Assembly: GCA_020355145.1 (NCBI GenBank)
Contig: CP070660.1
Coordinates: forward strand, 1,051,410-1,057,822
Length of the DNA stretch: 6,413 nucleotides
Reading direction: 5' to 3'
DNA from: Deltaproteobacteria bacterium
GTDB lineage: Bacteria; Desulfobacterota; DSM-4660; Desulfatiglandales; B25-G16
Shown here: piece after piece, positions 1 through 5,863 of the stretch
How the letters are laid out: each line of letters begins with the position of its first letter
Numbering within the stretch: the stretch's first letter is position 1
Notes under the pieces: generated by a model
Told to the model about the DNA's origin: nothing
The model's input: the letters and a program-made list of their open reading frames with translations, nothing else
Database searches by the model: none
Position numbers and translations under genes: made by a program

Positions 1-17
1 CTGGATTTCTATCCACC

Positions 18-57
18 TCTGGAAGAATGGAGTTTTGGAGTACTGGAGTAGTGGGCA
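18..57. repeat. Degenerate 8-bp-period tandem repeat, left copy
   Basis: Five consecutive octamers fit the pattern NNTGGAGN: TCTGGAAG, AATGGAGT, TTTGGAGT, ACTGGAGT and a decayed AGTGGGCA. The last units form the left arm of an imperfect hairpin: TGGAGT at 44-49 and TGGG at 52-55 pair with CCCA at 60-63 and ACTCCA at 66-71. A longer array with the same period and strand lies at 6262-6357. Such arrays are non-coding low-complexity repeats; their function is unknown. Confidence 0.75.
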
Positions 58-60
58 GCC

Positions 61-100
61 CCAACACTCCATCGCTCCCTGGCCCAGACCTGACTTGCAT
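61..100. repeat. 40-bp interspersed repeat module, left copy
   Basis: This stretch aligns without gaps to 6371-6410 in the same orientation, with 34 of 40 bases identical. The best conserved part is CTGGCCCAGAYCTGRCTTG. In both copies the module directly follows an 8-bp-period TGGAG array, so array and module look like one compound repeat. Its first bases (ACTCCA at 66-71) fold back on the array. What lies outside the window on either side is unknown. Confidence 0.7.
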
Positions 101-186
101 GGCTCGACTTCAGCGGGCGATGCTTCCAAGATATTACATCAATGACAGCTTATTCCAGGCAAGTCGCGCCAGGGCGGGCCAATACT

Positions 187-1374
187 CTACTTGGGGCTAA
201 GCCCATAAGTTCTTTTTAAGGATTTATTTGTATCTATTATAGCTTCTCCAGCTACTCCATTGATAGTAAATTTATATCTATCAACAACCCGGATACCCAG
301 CTTAGGGTTAACAAACCGTTGGAGGGCAGAGCGTTTTAAACGATTCACCAACTCTTTAACCTTGCTTTCACTAAGATAAACCTCATCAACTATTTCCAAC
401 CGCTCCTTTACTTGTTCGGCTGTCTTTGGACTACCATCGTAGCGTTCAAGTACTTCGATTAAATCAACCTGATCCTGAACATATATAACAGCCTTCTCAA
501 CTGCCTCCCTCACATCTTCTCTATCATTTAATACCCTTTCACATCTCGTTTTTTCCTCCTCTAACTGAGACTTCTTAACCAGAACCTCCTCCATCTTTTC
601 ATCCAATTCCTTATCATCAATATAACCCTTTTGATGCTGTCGGAGCAAATTTTTCCTTTCAAATTCGAGGCCTTCAAGATCACCCCTAACAGCCTCAAGC
701 TTCCTAGTTATAATTACAGTATCCGTGTCAACTATATAGCTATTTTGTAAGTAAGAAAGATAAGGATCTTACTTGTATTCCAACCATCCCTTAGTTTTGT
801 GATAATGGTCTCCAGGGTTTCAACCCCGTGGGATACTATCTCGAACCTCTTTTCTTTCTTAATGTAATGGATTCCATAAGGTGTTCTACCTCCTGAAAAA
901 CCCCCTTCAATCCTAGTCTGCCTATGCCCCAGAGCGATCATCCTACCTCGCTGCTTGTTTTCCTTCCGGGACTGCCAGAGTTTTAAACGAAGCTGTTCAA
1001 CATCCTCCTCAACATCATGCTTGTAGAGGATACTATCGCCATTGAATAGATCGGCTGCATAAACACCAACCTCTCTTTCTATAAATAACTCTACCACCCG
1101 ATTTACGATCAGACAGCTTCTTAAACCTGCCAATACGGTGAATAAATGTAACCAACAGGAAATCAACCTCATTCCCCTCAAGAAATTGTAGCATCTCTAT
1201 AAAGCCAGGCCTCTTGTGGATGGTGCCTCTTTCGAAGCCGTCATTGTCAAACTCCTTTACAATTTCAATGTCTTTGTCCTTTGCAAAGGAATGGAGTCTA
1301 GTTCTCTGGCTTGCTATGGATTTATTCTTCTTTTGCTCCTCTGAGGAAACCCTGTACTAACAAATGGCTTTCAT
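187..1374 (-). pseudogene. Serine recombinase (large resolvase/invertase type), disrupted
   Basis: This is a site-specific DNA recombinase gene broken in several places. From an ATG at 1372-1374, with ribosome site AAGGAG at 1381-1386 (6-nt spacing), it reads MKAIC, then an amber stop (1357-1359), then YRVSSEEQKK. The stop replaces the conserved Tyr of the YxRVS catalytic motif; the nucleophilic Ser follows it. Resolvase-domain sequence continues (FDNDGFERGTIHKRPGF, then VDFLLVTFIHRIGR). A frameshift near 1115-1130 moves it into the frame open from 1181, which carries LIVNRVVELFIEREVGVYA and GGRTPYGIHY of the following recombinase domain. A second frame change near 765-775 leads to a coiled-coil-rich C-terminal part (about 187-760, many Glu, Lys and Arg residues). 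The usual rest of the recombinase domain and a cysteine zinc ribbon are not seen between them, so an internal deletion is likely. It is surely inactive as written. It probably belonged to a prophage or integrative element, together with the small genes upstream. Confidence 0.85.
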
Positions 1375-1380
1375 CTTGCT

Positions 1381-1386
1381 CTCCTT
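1381..1386 (-). promoter_or_regulatory. Ribosome binding site of the broken recombinase
   Basis: AAGGAG on the minus strand lies 6 nt before the ATG at 1372-1374. It fixes the original start of the disrupted recombinase, although an amber codon now ends translation after five residues. Confidence 0.65.
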
Positions 1387-1395
1387 AACTTTTTC

Positions 1396-1424
1396 TTGAC
1401 ATTGTTAATTTAGTTACTTATATA
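1396..1424 (+). promoter_or_regulatory. Sigma-70-type promoter facing right
   Basis: A perfect -35 box TTGACA (1396-1401) is separated by 17 bp from TATATA (1419-1424), which matches the -10 consensus at four of six positions. Transcription would start near 1431. No plus-strand protein gene follows. An intrinsic terminator lies about 60 nt downstream, so the product would be a short RNA. Strand and spacing are read directly; activity is inferred. Confidence 0.45.
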
Positions 1425-1430
1425 GAAGAA

Positions 1431-1450
1431 GAAAACGAATGTTCGTTTTC
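1431..1450. promoter_or_regulatory. 9-bp-arm palindrome, possible operator
   Basis: The arms GAAAACGAA and TTCGTTTTC are exact inverted repeats around two bases. The site lies upstream of the broken recombinase (minus strand) and at the expected start site of the plus-strand promoter. A repressor site for the recombinase region is plausible. The core CGAA-N2-TTCG recalls SOS boxes but has the wrong spacing for a clean match. Confidence 0.4.
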
Positions 1451-1463
1451 ATGGTTTCCCTCT

Positions 1464-1491
1464 GCCCCGGCCTTGTGGTCGGGGCATTTTC
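1464..1491 (+). terminator. Intrinsic terminator, plus strand
   Basis: A 9-bp stem (1464-1472 with 1477-1485, sequence GCCCCGGCC against GGTCGGGGC) encloses the tetraloop TTGT and is followed by ATTTTCT. The single imperfect pair is a G-U wobble in plus-strand RNA but an A-C mismatch in minus-strand RNA, and only the plus strand has a T-rich tail. The signal is therefore oriented rightward. Confidence 0.65.
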
Positions 1492-1527
1492 TATGTTCAA
1501 CCACCTCTTTTTCTATTGCCATCTCCC

Positions 1528-2001
1528 TTACCCCCTTATGGTCATAAGAAATTGTCTCCAAGCCGTCTCGACTTCTTCACGCAAATTGTCCTTTAATCCC
1601 TCTACCAGCTCCTCCTTCTTGGGGTTGTCGCCATAATCGGGGTCCGTCCAGTGCTCAAAAGCCGACACCAGACTCTCATAGAGAGATAGGCTCAAGGATT
1701 CCTTTTCCATAGAACCCCGGGGTCTGAGTACATTGTGATAATCGTAAAGATGTACCTTTACGGCCCCTTCCGGAACCCTATCAGCTAAGATTGCTTTCCC
1801 ATCTATTAGCCTAAATACACTCTTCTCTTCATAACTCTGAAGTAGCTCATCATAGCCCCTCTTTCCATGCTTAAGCATATAGTCGCTGAGATGAACCAAG
1901 CCCATATCTTGAGCTGCCCCCAGGACGGAATAGTAATCGAACATATTCCATCCTGAAGCCCTTACTATTTCGTATTGTTTTACTACCTCCTTTTCTATCA
2001 T
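1528..2001 (-). CDS. Hypothetical protein, possibly phage/mobile-element type
   Basis: This is a 157-residue soluble, acidic protein with no signal peptide or membrane segment. The start is firm: AAAGGAGGT at 2007-2015 ends 5 nt before the ATG. Residues about 10-60 (EIVRASGWNMFDYYSVLGAA followed by DMGLVHLSDYML) recall short phage and mobile-element proteins with a "NMFD...A..MG" segment, such as DUF5049-like proteins. I hold this link loosely and infer no function. The middle (residues 60-110) has a compact RLIDGKAIL segment. The C-terminal third is a charged, probably helical stretch ending AWRQFLMTIRG. It sits between two broken recombinase genes, downstream of two small genes on the same strand, which points to cargo of a decayed integrative element. 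The frame itself is intact. Confidence 0.7.
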   Translation of the reverse strand: MIEKEVVKQYEIVRASGWNMFDYYSVLGAAQDMGLVHLSDYMLKHGKRGYDELLQSYEEKSVFRLIDGKAILADRVPEGAVKVHLYDYHNVLRPRGSMEKESLSLSLYESLVSAFEHWTDPDYGDNPKKEELVEGLKDNLREEVETAWRQFLMTIRG

Positions 2002-2006
2002 GTGCT

Positions 2007-2015
2007 ACCTCCTTT
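2007..2015 (-). promoter_or_regulatory. Near-perfect ribosome binding site
   Basis: AAAGGAGGT on the minus strand, 5 nt before the ATG at 1999-2001, matches the anti-Shine-Dalgarno almost completely. It predicts strong translation of the 157-residue protein. Confidence 0.8.
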
Positions 2016-2106
2016 ATTTTGATGGTTAATTATGTCCTTACCCTGCCTGAGGTCTTTGAAATTTGACCCAAAATACCCCCTCTATAGCCAATATCAGCAT
2101 GTATTC

Positions 2107-2238
2107 TTAGCGGTTGTCATGAGTTCTAAAAGGATATAAAGGGCACCATGGGGCAGTACACCTGCGAACTTCCGCTGTGTTCCAACCCATGCACTCCTTG
2201 CAGAACTCAATAATCGCCCTCCTGGCAGTTAATGTCAT
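2107..2238 (-). CDS. Small four-cysteine zinc-ribbon-like protein (CPLYPFR)
   Basis: This 43-residue frame reads MTLTARRAIIEF, then a cysteine pattern C13-x2-C16-x10-C27-x4-C32, followed directly by PLYPFR. Two CxnC knuckles of this spacing are expected to bind one zinc ion. Similar very small proteins with an Arg-rich start, an "EVRRC" segment and a CPLYPFR end occur in phage and mobile-element regions of bacteria; no precise role is known to me, and DNA binding is only a guess. The ATG at 2236-2238 is chosen because it leaves the usual few residues before the first Cys. Its ribosome site is weak, and the same frame is open upstream to the stop of the preceding 56-codon gene, with no ATG, GTG or TTG start in between. 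It follows that gene by about 50 nt on the same strand and probably shares its transcript. Confidence 0.7.
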   Translation of the reverse strand: MTLTARRAIIEFCKECMGWNTAEVRRCTAPWCPLYPFRTHDNR

Positions 2239-2286
2239 TATCTTCGTAACCCCAGATGGTGTAAGAATTGCGTGTCTTATCGCTAC

Positions 2287-2457
2287 TTATTTCTCACCTC
2301 CTCCCTTTGCTTCTAAAATTTTTGCAATCCTGTCGTATTCTCGCAACTCTTTCCTGATCTCATCATCCATCATTTCATAAACCCCTAAAGCATCCCCATA
2401 CCTTGCCTTTGCTACGTTTATAAGCTCCCTTCTATGTAAGGCTTGATAGTTTATCAA
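2287..2457 (-). CDS. Small hypothetical protein (56 aa) overlapping the recombinase end
   Basis: The frame starts with TTG at 2455-2457 and encodes MINYQALHRREL, then a charged, helix-prone stretch (EMMDDEIRKELREYDRIAKI) ending EAKGGGEK. The start is supported by AAAGGAGG at 2467-2474, 9 nt upstream. It overlaps the last 26 bp of the broken recombinase gene in another frame, an arrangement typical of coupled genes in mobile elements. The GGAGG near its own 3' end is too far from the next gene's ATG to be its ribosome site. No family is recognised; a small DNA-binding or regulatory helper is possible but not shown. Confidence 0.6.
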   Translation of the reverse strand: MINYQALHRRELINVAKARYGDALGVYEMMDDEIRKELREYDRIAKILEAKGGGEK

Positions 2458-3110
2458 TTCTTCCCCCCTCCTTTCTTGTCCTTGATCTTGGAATCCGTTT
2501 GTAAGTGGTCTGTTCTGCCTCCGCCATCCCTACCACCCGTACTAGCTGGGTTGTCCATGGTCGCTTGGTGCTGGTTTTTATGTCTTCTAAATTGAAGCGA
2601 TCAGCAATGGCTCCATAGGAGTTACCTTTAGATCGTAAGATGCGGATGCGCTTTTTGAGTTCTGTGGGATAGTAGGATGGCCTACCGCCCTTCTTGCCTG
2701 TAATTTGACGGCCTCTCTGAAGCCTGCGGACAAGTCTCTTCTTTTCCAATTCATTAAAGGTTGCCTGAATCTGAATAAGGGCACCAAGCATATCATCGTC
2801 TTTTGCTGCCTGGATAACATTGGTACCCGTGTCAACAGTAATGAGATCAATCTGCTTACTACCCAGGTAACTTATAAAATGATCCTGTATATGGTGATCT
2901 ATGGCAAGCCGGGAGAGGTCTTCAACAACAATAAGATCTACTCCGTTGGAAAGGATGTCATTAACCATATCTATAAATACTGGACGTTCAAAGGTATCAG
3001 TAATACCAGAGATATCCTCAGTGAAGACTTTTACGCTGGAGAGAAGAAAAACCAAGCCCCGCCCTTTGTTTTATTTCAAGATGCATGCTACTCAAAGGTA
3101 GCAAAGCAGC
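2432..3110 (-). pseudogene. Serine recombinase/resolvase with damaged N-terminus
   Basis: The open part (2432-3055, up to 207 residues) contains the resolvase core: VFTEDISGITDTFERP, then VDLIVVEDLSRLA with the active-site Arg region, then QIDLITVDTG. The long interdomain helix follows (FNELEKKRLVRRLQRGRQ, then GKKGGRP). A C-terminal HTH-like segment (residues about 138-175) contains GNSYGAIADRF and KRPWTTQLVR. The first 40-50 residues, which carry the YxRVS catalytic serine, are missing from this frame. Just upstream, another frame reads EIKQRAGLGFSSLQRK, which fits the missing "EQ...GFS..QR" segment. Further up, codons resembling YL(R)V contain TGA. Frameshifts and a short deletion therefore appear to have removed the catalytic serine. 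The TTG at 3053-3055 has no good ribosome site and is unlikely to be the native start. Confidence 0.7.
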
Positions 3111-3169
3111 CAGAATATGTGGTGGGTGAGGGCCTTCAAAATTCTAAGTTTGATGTAGATTTCTGATCT

Positions 3170-3283
3170 ATGCATAAGAGATTATCGATCCTTTTGGTTA
3201 TATTCCTTCTTGCCTATCCGATTTCTGTCCTTGAGGGGGGATACATGATATCTAAAAAACTGGGATTAGGAATTATAGCTTAG
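3170..3283 (+). CDS. Candidate small membrane/exported peptide (37 aa), doubtful
   Basis: This short plus-strand frame begins MHKRLSILLVIFLLAYPISV, which looks exactly like a signal peptide or single membrane segment, and continues LEGGYMISKKLGLGIIA. The GGY and alternating pattern recall the first strand of a beta-barrel precursor, so it could be the 5' scrap of a lost outer-membrane protein gene. There is no clear ribosome site, and it runs into the 3' end of the minus-strand beta-barrel gene at 3266. It may be chance. Confidence 0.25.
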   Translation: MHKRLSILLVIFLLAYPISVLEGGYMISKKLGLGIIA

Positions 3284-4249
3284 TAAAAGGTTGATTGACC
3301 GGCTATCCCAATCCACTTCATTCAGCTTTGAGGTAATTGTTTCACCTGTTGCCAGGAAAAGATAGTCATAACCTCCGCTTGCCGACCATTTTTGCCGGCC
3401 ATATAGTAAGCCTATGGCCCAGTGTTCCGCAAAAAAATGGCTGATTCCAATTTTCATGGCCGTCCCTTTTCCGTCAGCGTTATGGCTAAAGCTCACCGGA
3501 TGAGCAAAGTCCTCCCTTAAATTCCAGTTGGCTCTAGCCTGATAATCAACAAGGTGGTATTCTAAGGATGAGGAAAGGAATAAGTTAGTCATAACTTCGA
3601 AACTAATATCCATGCCGAGCCACCAGCTTGTCCATTCTGTTTGATAGGCGCTGTTCAATCCTTCAAGATCAGCAGAACCTACAGTCTGAACCCCGTTTGT
3701 GATGCAAAGATTCTGCTCATGGTAGGATATACCTATCAATGGTACAAGTCTTAATTTCTTGTTAAGAAGGTCAAACTGATAACCCAAACCGACACCCATA
3801 TCTTGAACATCATCGTTATTTATTTCAAATTGGGATCTGGAATAAAGTCCATTCCTGTTATCTTGATCATAATCAGAATCAGTACCTTCGCCATGAGTGA
3901 TTTCACCGAAATATATTGATGCGCGAAAATATATTCGATTAAGAGTTAGCTTTAACTCCAAGCCTGCCTGATAGATCTCAAGATCGTTAAATTCTAATTC
4001 AGATAATATATTCGGATTGTTCCCATATTGATCGCCGGCTATGTTCCAATCCAGGTTGTCCATACGATACCCTATAATTCCACTTATTATGACACTGCCA
4101 CGTATTTTGAAATCAAGATCTTCTTCATAAAACTCGAACGCAAAAGACTCTGATACATTGAATAATACAAGACCTATCCCAAAGATAAAGATGACAATAT
4201 AATATAATAACATTTTTTTATTCATAATCGAGGGTCTTGCAAGATTCAT
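3266..4249 (-). CDS. Outer-membrane beta-barrel protein
   Basis: A 327-residue exported protein. A signal peptide (hydrophobic core about residues 14-32, likely cut after SESFA at 37) is followed by alternating amphipathic strands with aromatic girdles, typical of a barrel of about ten to twelve strands. Examples are GSVIISGIIGYRM, IYFRASIYFGEI, GVGLGYQFDLL and LRLVPLIGISYHEQN. Short loops rich in Asp, Asn and Gly (DSDYDQDNRNG) fit periplasmic or surface loops. Segments such as YRMDNLDWNIAGDQYGNNP and ANWNLREDFAHPVSF look like conserved parts of a barrel family seen in delta-type bacteria, in general layout near omptins. I cannot assign protease residues, so no activity is claimed. The start could be Met1, Met9 (4223-4225) or Met13; none has a good ribosome site, and Met9 gives the most normal signal peptide. 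The gene stands alone, behind a terminator. Confidence 0.8.
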   Translation of the reverse strand: MNLARPSIMNKKMLLYYIVIFIFGIGLVLFNVSESFAFEFYEEDLDFKIRGSVIISGIIGYRMDNLDWNIAGDQYGNNPNILSELEFNDLEIYQAGLELKLTLNRIYFRASIYFGEITHGEGTDSDYDQDNRNGLYSRSQFEINNDDVQDMGVGLGYQFDLLNKKLRLVPLIGISYHEQNLCITNGVQTVGSADLEGLNSAYQTEWTSWWLGMDISFEVMTNLFLSSSLEYHLVDYQARANWNLREDFAHPVSFSHNADGKGTAMKIGISHFFAEHWAIGLLYGRQKWSASGGYDYLFLATGETITSKLNEVDWDSRSINLLLSYNS

Positions 4250-4388
4250 GAATGGGAGTTTTTCCCTGGCTTGAGGGACGCCCTGACGAACCGTAAGCTT
4301 CGTTTATTGTCACTAGATCGCAACTTGGTAGGATGGATGGATCTCAAATAACTTTCTTGAACTGGGCTCATTGATACCTGAGATATGC
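4250..4388 (-). other. Untranslated leader of the barrel gene
   Basis: About 140 bp without a gene separates the terminator from the barrel gene, so its promoter should lie here. I could not find a consensus -35/-10 pair. On the minus strand there are small inverted repeats close to the start: ACGAA paired with TTCGT around 4291-4308, and TCCCT paired with AGGGA around 4264-4279. They could shape the leader RNA, but no known riboswitch is recognised. Confidence 0.3.
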
Positions 4389-4425
4389 AAAGATAAAGCG
4401 GGACTTTTGGTCCCGCTTTATCTTT
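4389..4425. terminator. Bidirectional intrinsic terminator
   Basis: Two exact 16-bp arms (4389-4404 and 4410-4425, AAAGATAAAGCGGGAC against its complement) enclose a 5-nt loop (TTTTG). The outer part of the stem is A-rich on one side and T-rich on the other, with TTTTGTTT continuing on the plus strand. It lies 32 bp after the stop of the minus-strand frame at 4458-4835 and insulates the barrel gene from upstream transcription. It should act in both directions and more strongly rightward. Confidence 0.85.
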
Positions 4426-4457
4426 TGTTTAATTCATACGTTGATCATATGACTCTT

Positions 4458-4835
4458 TTATAGCAATTCGCCTTTGATCACCTTTAATTCCGCATCAGTC
4501 GGAAGAGCCCCTACCAGAGTAGTTTTTGACGCATCGTATGCCAATGTCGGCGGTGCAATTGTCGTGTCAATTGTAAGGGAGATGGCAAGACTTGGATCTG
4601 AAGCTTCCTGCATAAACAGGGCCTCTTCAGTTGCCTTTACCACATAATCGGTGTCGAGGGTAGTACCGTCCTTGAGACTGATGACGGGCAGCCATTCATC
4701 TACAGTAGCATCAAACTCCCACGGAATGTGCAACTCCGAACCATCGTACTCAATGTTGAATTTCTTGCCGTCATATGTGGCGTCGCCGTTGAGATCATTG
4801 GCGGTCGAGTTATTGATAGGCATTAATTTGCGCAA
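4458..4835 (-). pseudogene. Orphan 3' fragment of a larger, probably surface protein gene
   Basis: The 125-residue frame reads NSTANDLNGDATYDGKKF, then YDGSELHIPWEFDATVDEWL, and ends ELKVIKGELL. It is acidic, rich in Asp, Thr and Ala, lacks cysteines and resembles a beta-rich extracellular domain; DLNGDATYDG has a calcium-loop look. There is no signal peptide and no ribosome site before either the TTG (4833-4835) or the ATG (4821-4823). A TAA stop directly precedes the TTG, and upstream sequence turns AT-rich and non-coding at once. Such a sudden start suggests that the 5' part of a longer gene was deleted and only the C-terminal domain remains, still followed by its terminator. A real short cytoplasmic protein is the alternative. 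I do not recognise a family. Confidence 0.5.
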
Positions 4836-4936
4836 TTACAGATTTTAATGAATTTCAATAGATATCTTTTTATAATACCTCATAGGTACTTATTATCCTT
4901 GATTTTCCAGGAATGGGTAAGAAGGTCCTGATTGCT

Positions 4937-5863
4937 CTAAAATGAGAATTGACACGCGAGCAGAATAGATTTGTTCTTTTTGGGGCTGACCAGGGAAATA
5001 TTTATCTTTGAGTGTTCTTTCAAATAGTTTAAGAACCTATTCTTCTCATCCCGGTTATATTTATGGGCGCTGCTTACCGCGCCGTAGATGTTTCCTGAGT
5101 AAAAGCCGAGCTCAAAGAGGGTAATAATCCCCCCGAGGGCATCCAGATCGTGATCAAAGGCCTCATAGGCAGCGTAGATCATTGCACCATTCAACAAAAA
5201 TGATATAAGGGCATCCCTTTTTCTTTCAGAATATAGATGCCCTGCCCCAGGGATGATGGCAAGCAATCCAGCTACAGTTGGATTTTTCCTCGTTAGAGGC
5301 CTCTTCTCTTTGAGCTCAGTCAATATTTGCTTGATATTGTATCTTTCCCTATTTTGAGGAGAGATCTCTTCAAAGCTCTCACGGGCCTTTTCCCACAAAC
5401 CCATTTCCAGATACACCCAGCCTTTTTTGTAATAGGCCTTATCCCTGATTTCTTGGTCTGGGGCAATTGTTATCAAGTTATTTAGAATTGATAGGGCCAC
5501 ATCATAGCGCTTGAGCTCAACATATGCCTTGCTTATTCCAAGATATGATTTGAGGGCATACCCTGTGTTCCGGTACTCCTCTATAAGGGCATTAAATGCC
5601 TGAATGGCCTCTTTGTACCGCTCACCCCTGAGATAAGAAAGGCCGATCATGTATCTAGCAAGCTCTACCTTATCGGATAGGGGGAAAAAATAGATGAACC
5701 GCTCGTATTCCCCGATAGCCCTATAATATTCAGCCCTTTGAAAATACTGTTCTGCAAACTGGTATTGGCGCTCTGGATTGAGCACAATCTCTGCAGTGGC
5801 ATACGAGTGGATAGAGAAGAGGAAGAAAAAAAGGGATAGGCAGCCACAGGACTTAACGTCCAT
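4937..5863 (-). CDS. TPR-repeat envelope protein with hydrophobic C-terminal domain
   Basis: A 308-residue protein. An N-terminal signal sequence (core SLFFFLFSIHSYA, likely cut near residue 24) is followed by about four TPR-like helical pairs at residues 33-180. Examples are AEQYFQRAEYYRAIGEYERF, YLRGERYKEAIQAFNALI, YVELKRYDVALSILNNLI and WVYLEMGLWEKARESFEEI. These resemble BamD/YbgF-type periplasmic scaffolds. After a basic linker (KEKRPLTRKN), residues 195-265 hold hydrophobic segments with GLLAIIPGAGHLYSERKRDA, a PGxGxxY signature common in small bacterial membrane domains. The ATG at 5861-5863 has GGTGG 5 nt upstream and overlaps the stop of yidD by 11 bp, so translation is probably coupled. 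A periplasmic protein-protein adaptor anchored in the inner membrane is the best guess, perhaps working with YidD in envelope protein assembly. The partnership is inferred from gene order only. Confidence 0.75.
   Translation of the reverse strand: MDVKSCGCLSLFFFLFSIHSYATAEIVLNPERQYQFAEQYFQRAEYYRAIGEYERFIYFFPLSDKVELARYMIGLSYLRGERYKEAIQAFNALIEEYRNTGYALKSYLGISKAYVELKRYDVALSILNNLITIAPDQEIRDKAYYKKGWVYLEMGLWEKARESFEEISPQNRERYNIKQILTELKEKRPLTRKNPTVAGLLAIIPGAGHLYSERKRDALISFLLNGAMIYAAYEAFDHDLDALGGIITLFELGFYSGNIYGAVSSAHKYNRDEKNRFLNYLKEHSKINISLVSPKKNKSILLACQFSF

Larger units (their letters stand above)
1431..1491 (+). ncRNA. Candidate small RNA between promoter and terminator
   Basis: The predicted transcript begins at a near-palindrome (1431-1450: 9-nt arms GAAAACGAA and TTCGTTTTC around a TG centre) and ends at a strong terminator hairpin (1464-1485). 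It has no convincing coding content. Transcribed rightward, it would run toward the 3' end of the minus-strand gene at 1528-2001 and away from the broken recombinase. If the terminator leaks, it would be antisense to 1528-2001. It could equally be a leftover promoter with an unrelated terminator, so this remains a hypothesis. Confidence 0.35.

Noticed and set aside
18..57. CRISPR-like array
   Set aside because: The repeat unit is 8 bp, contiguous and degenerate, with no spacers.
1357..1359. UAG read as pyrrolysine in the recombinase
   Set aside because: Some delta-type bacteria use pyrrolysine, but the same gene also has frame changes and an apparent internal deletion, so simple decay explains it.
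1431..1450. LexA (SOS) box
   Set aside because: The inverted halves CGAA and TTCG are spaced by two bases instead of the four of the CGAAC-N4-GTTCG box; kept only as a generic palindrome.
1439..1636. 65-codon plus-strand frame
   Set aside because: It overlaps the terminator hairpin and the 3' end of the 157-residue gene and shows no protein-like features.
2705..3166. 153-codon plus-strand frame
   Set aside because: It is antisense to the recombinase, whose minus-strand frame has clear domain motifs; the plus frame has none.
4250..4320. Riboswitch or group II intron end upstream of the barrel gene
   Set aside because: Only 5-bp inverted repeats are present; no conserved core of a known riboswitch or intron domain could be recognised.
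4872..4893. Hairpin after the TPR gene (ATAATACC against GGTA-C-TTAT)
   Set aside because: Short AT-rich stem with a bulge and no T-run on the minus strand; too weak to call a terminator.
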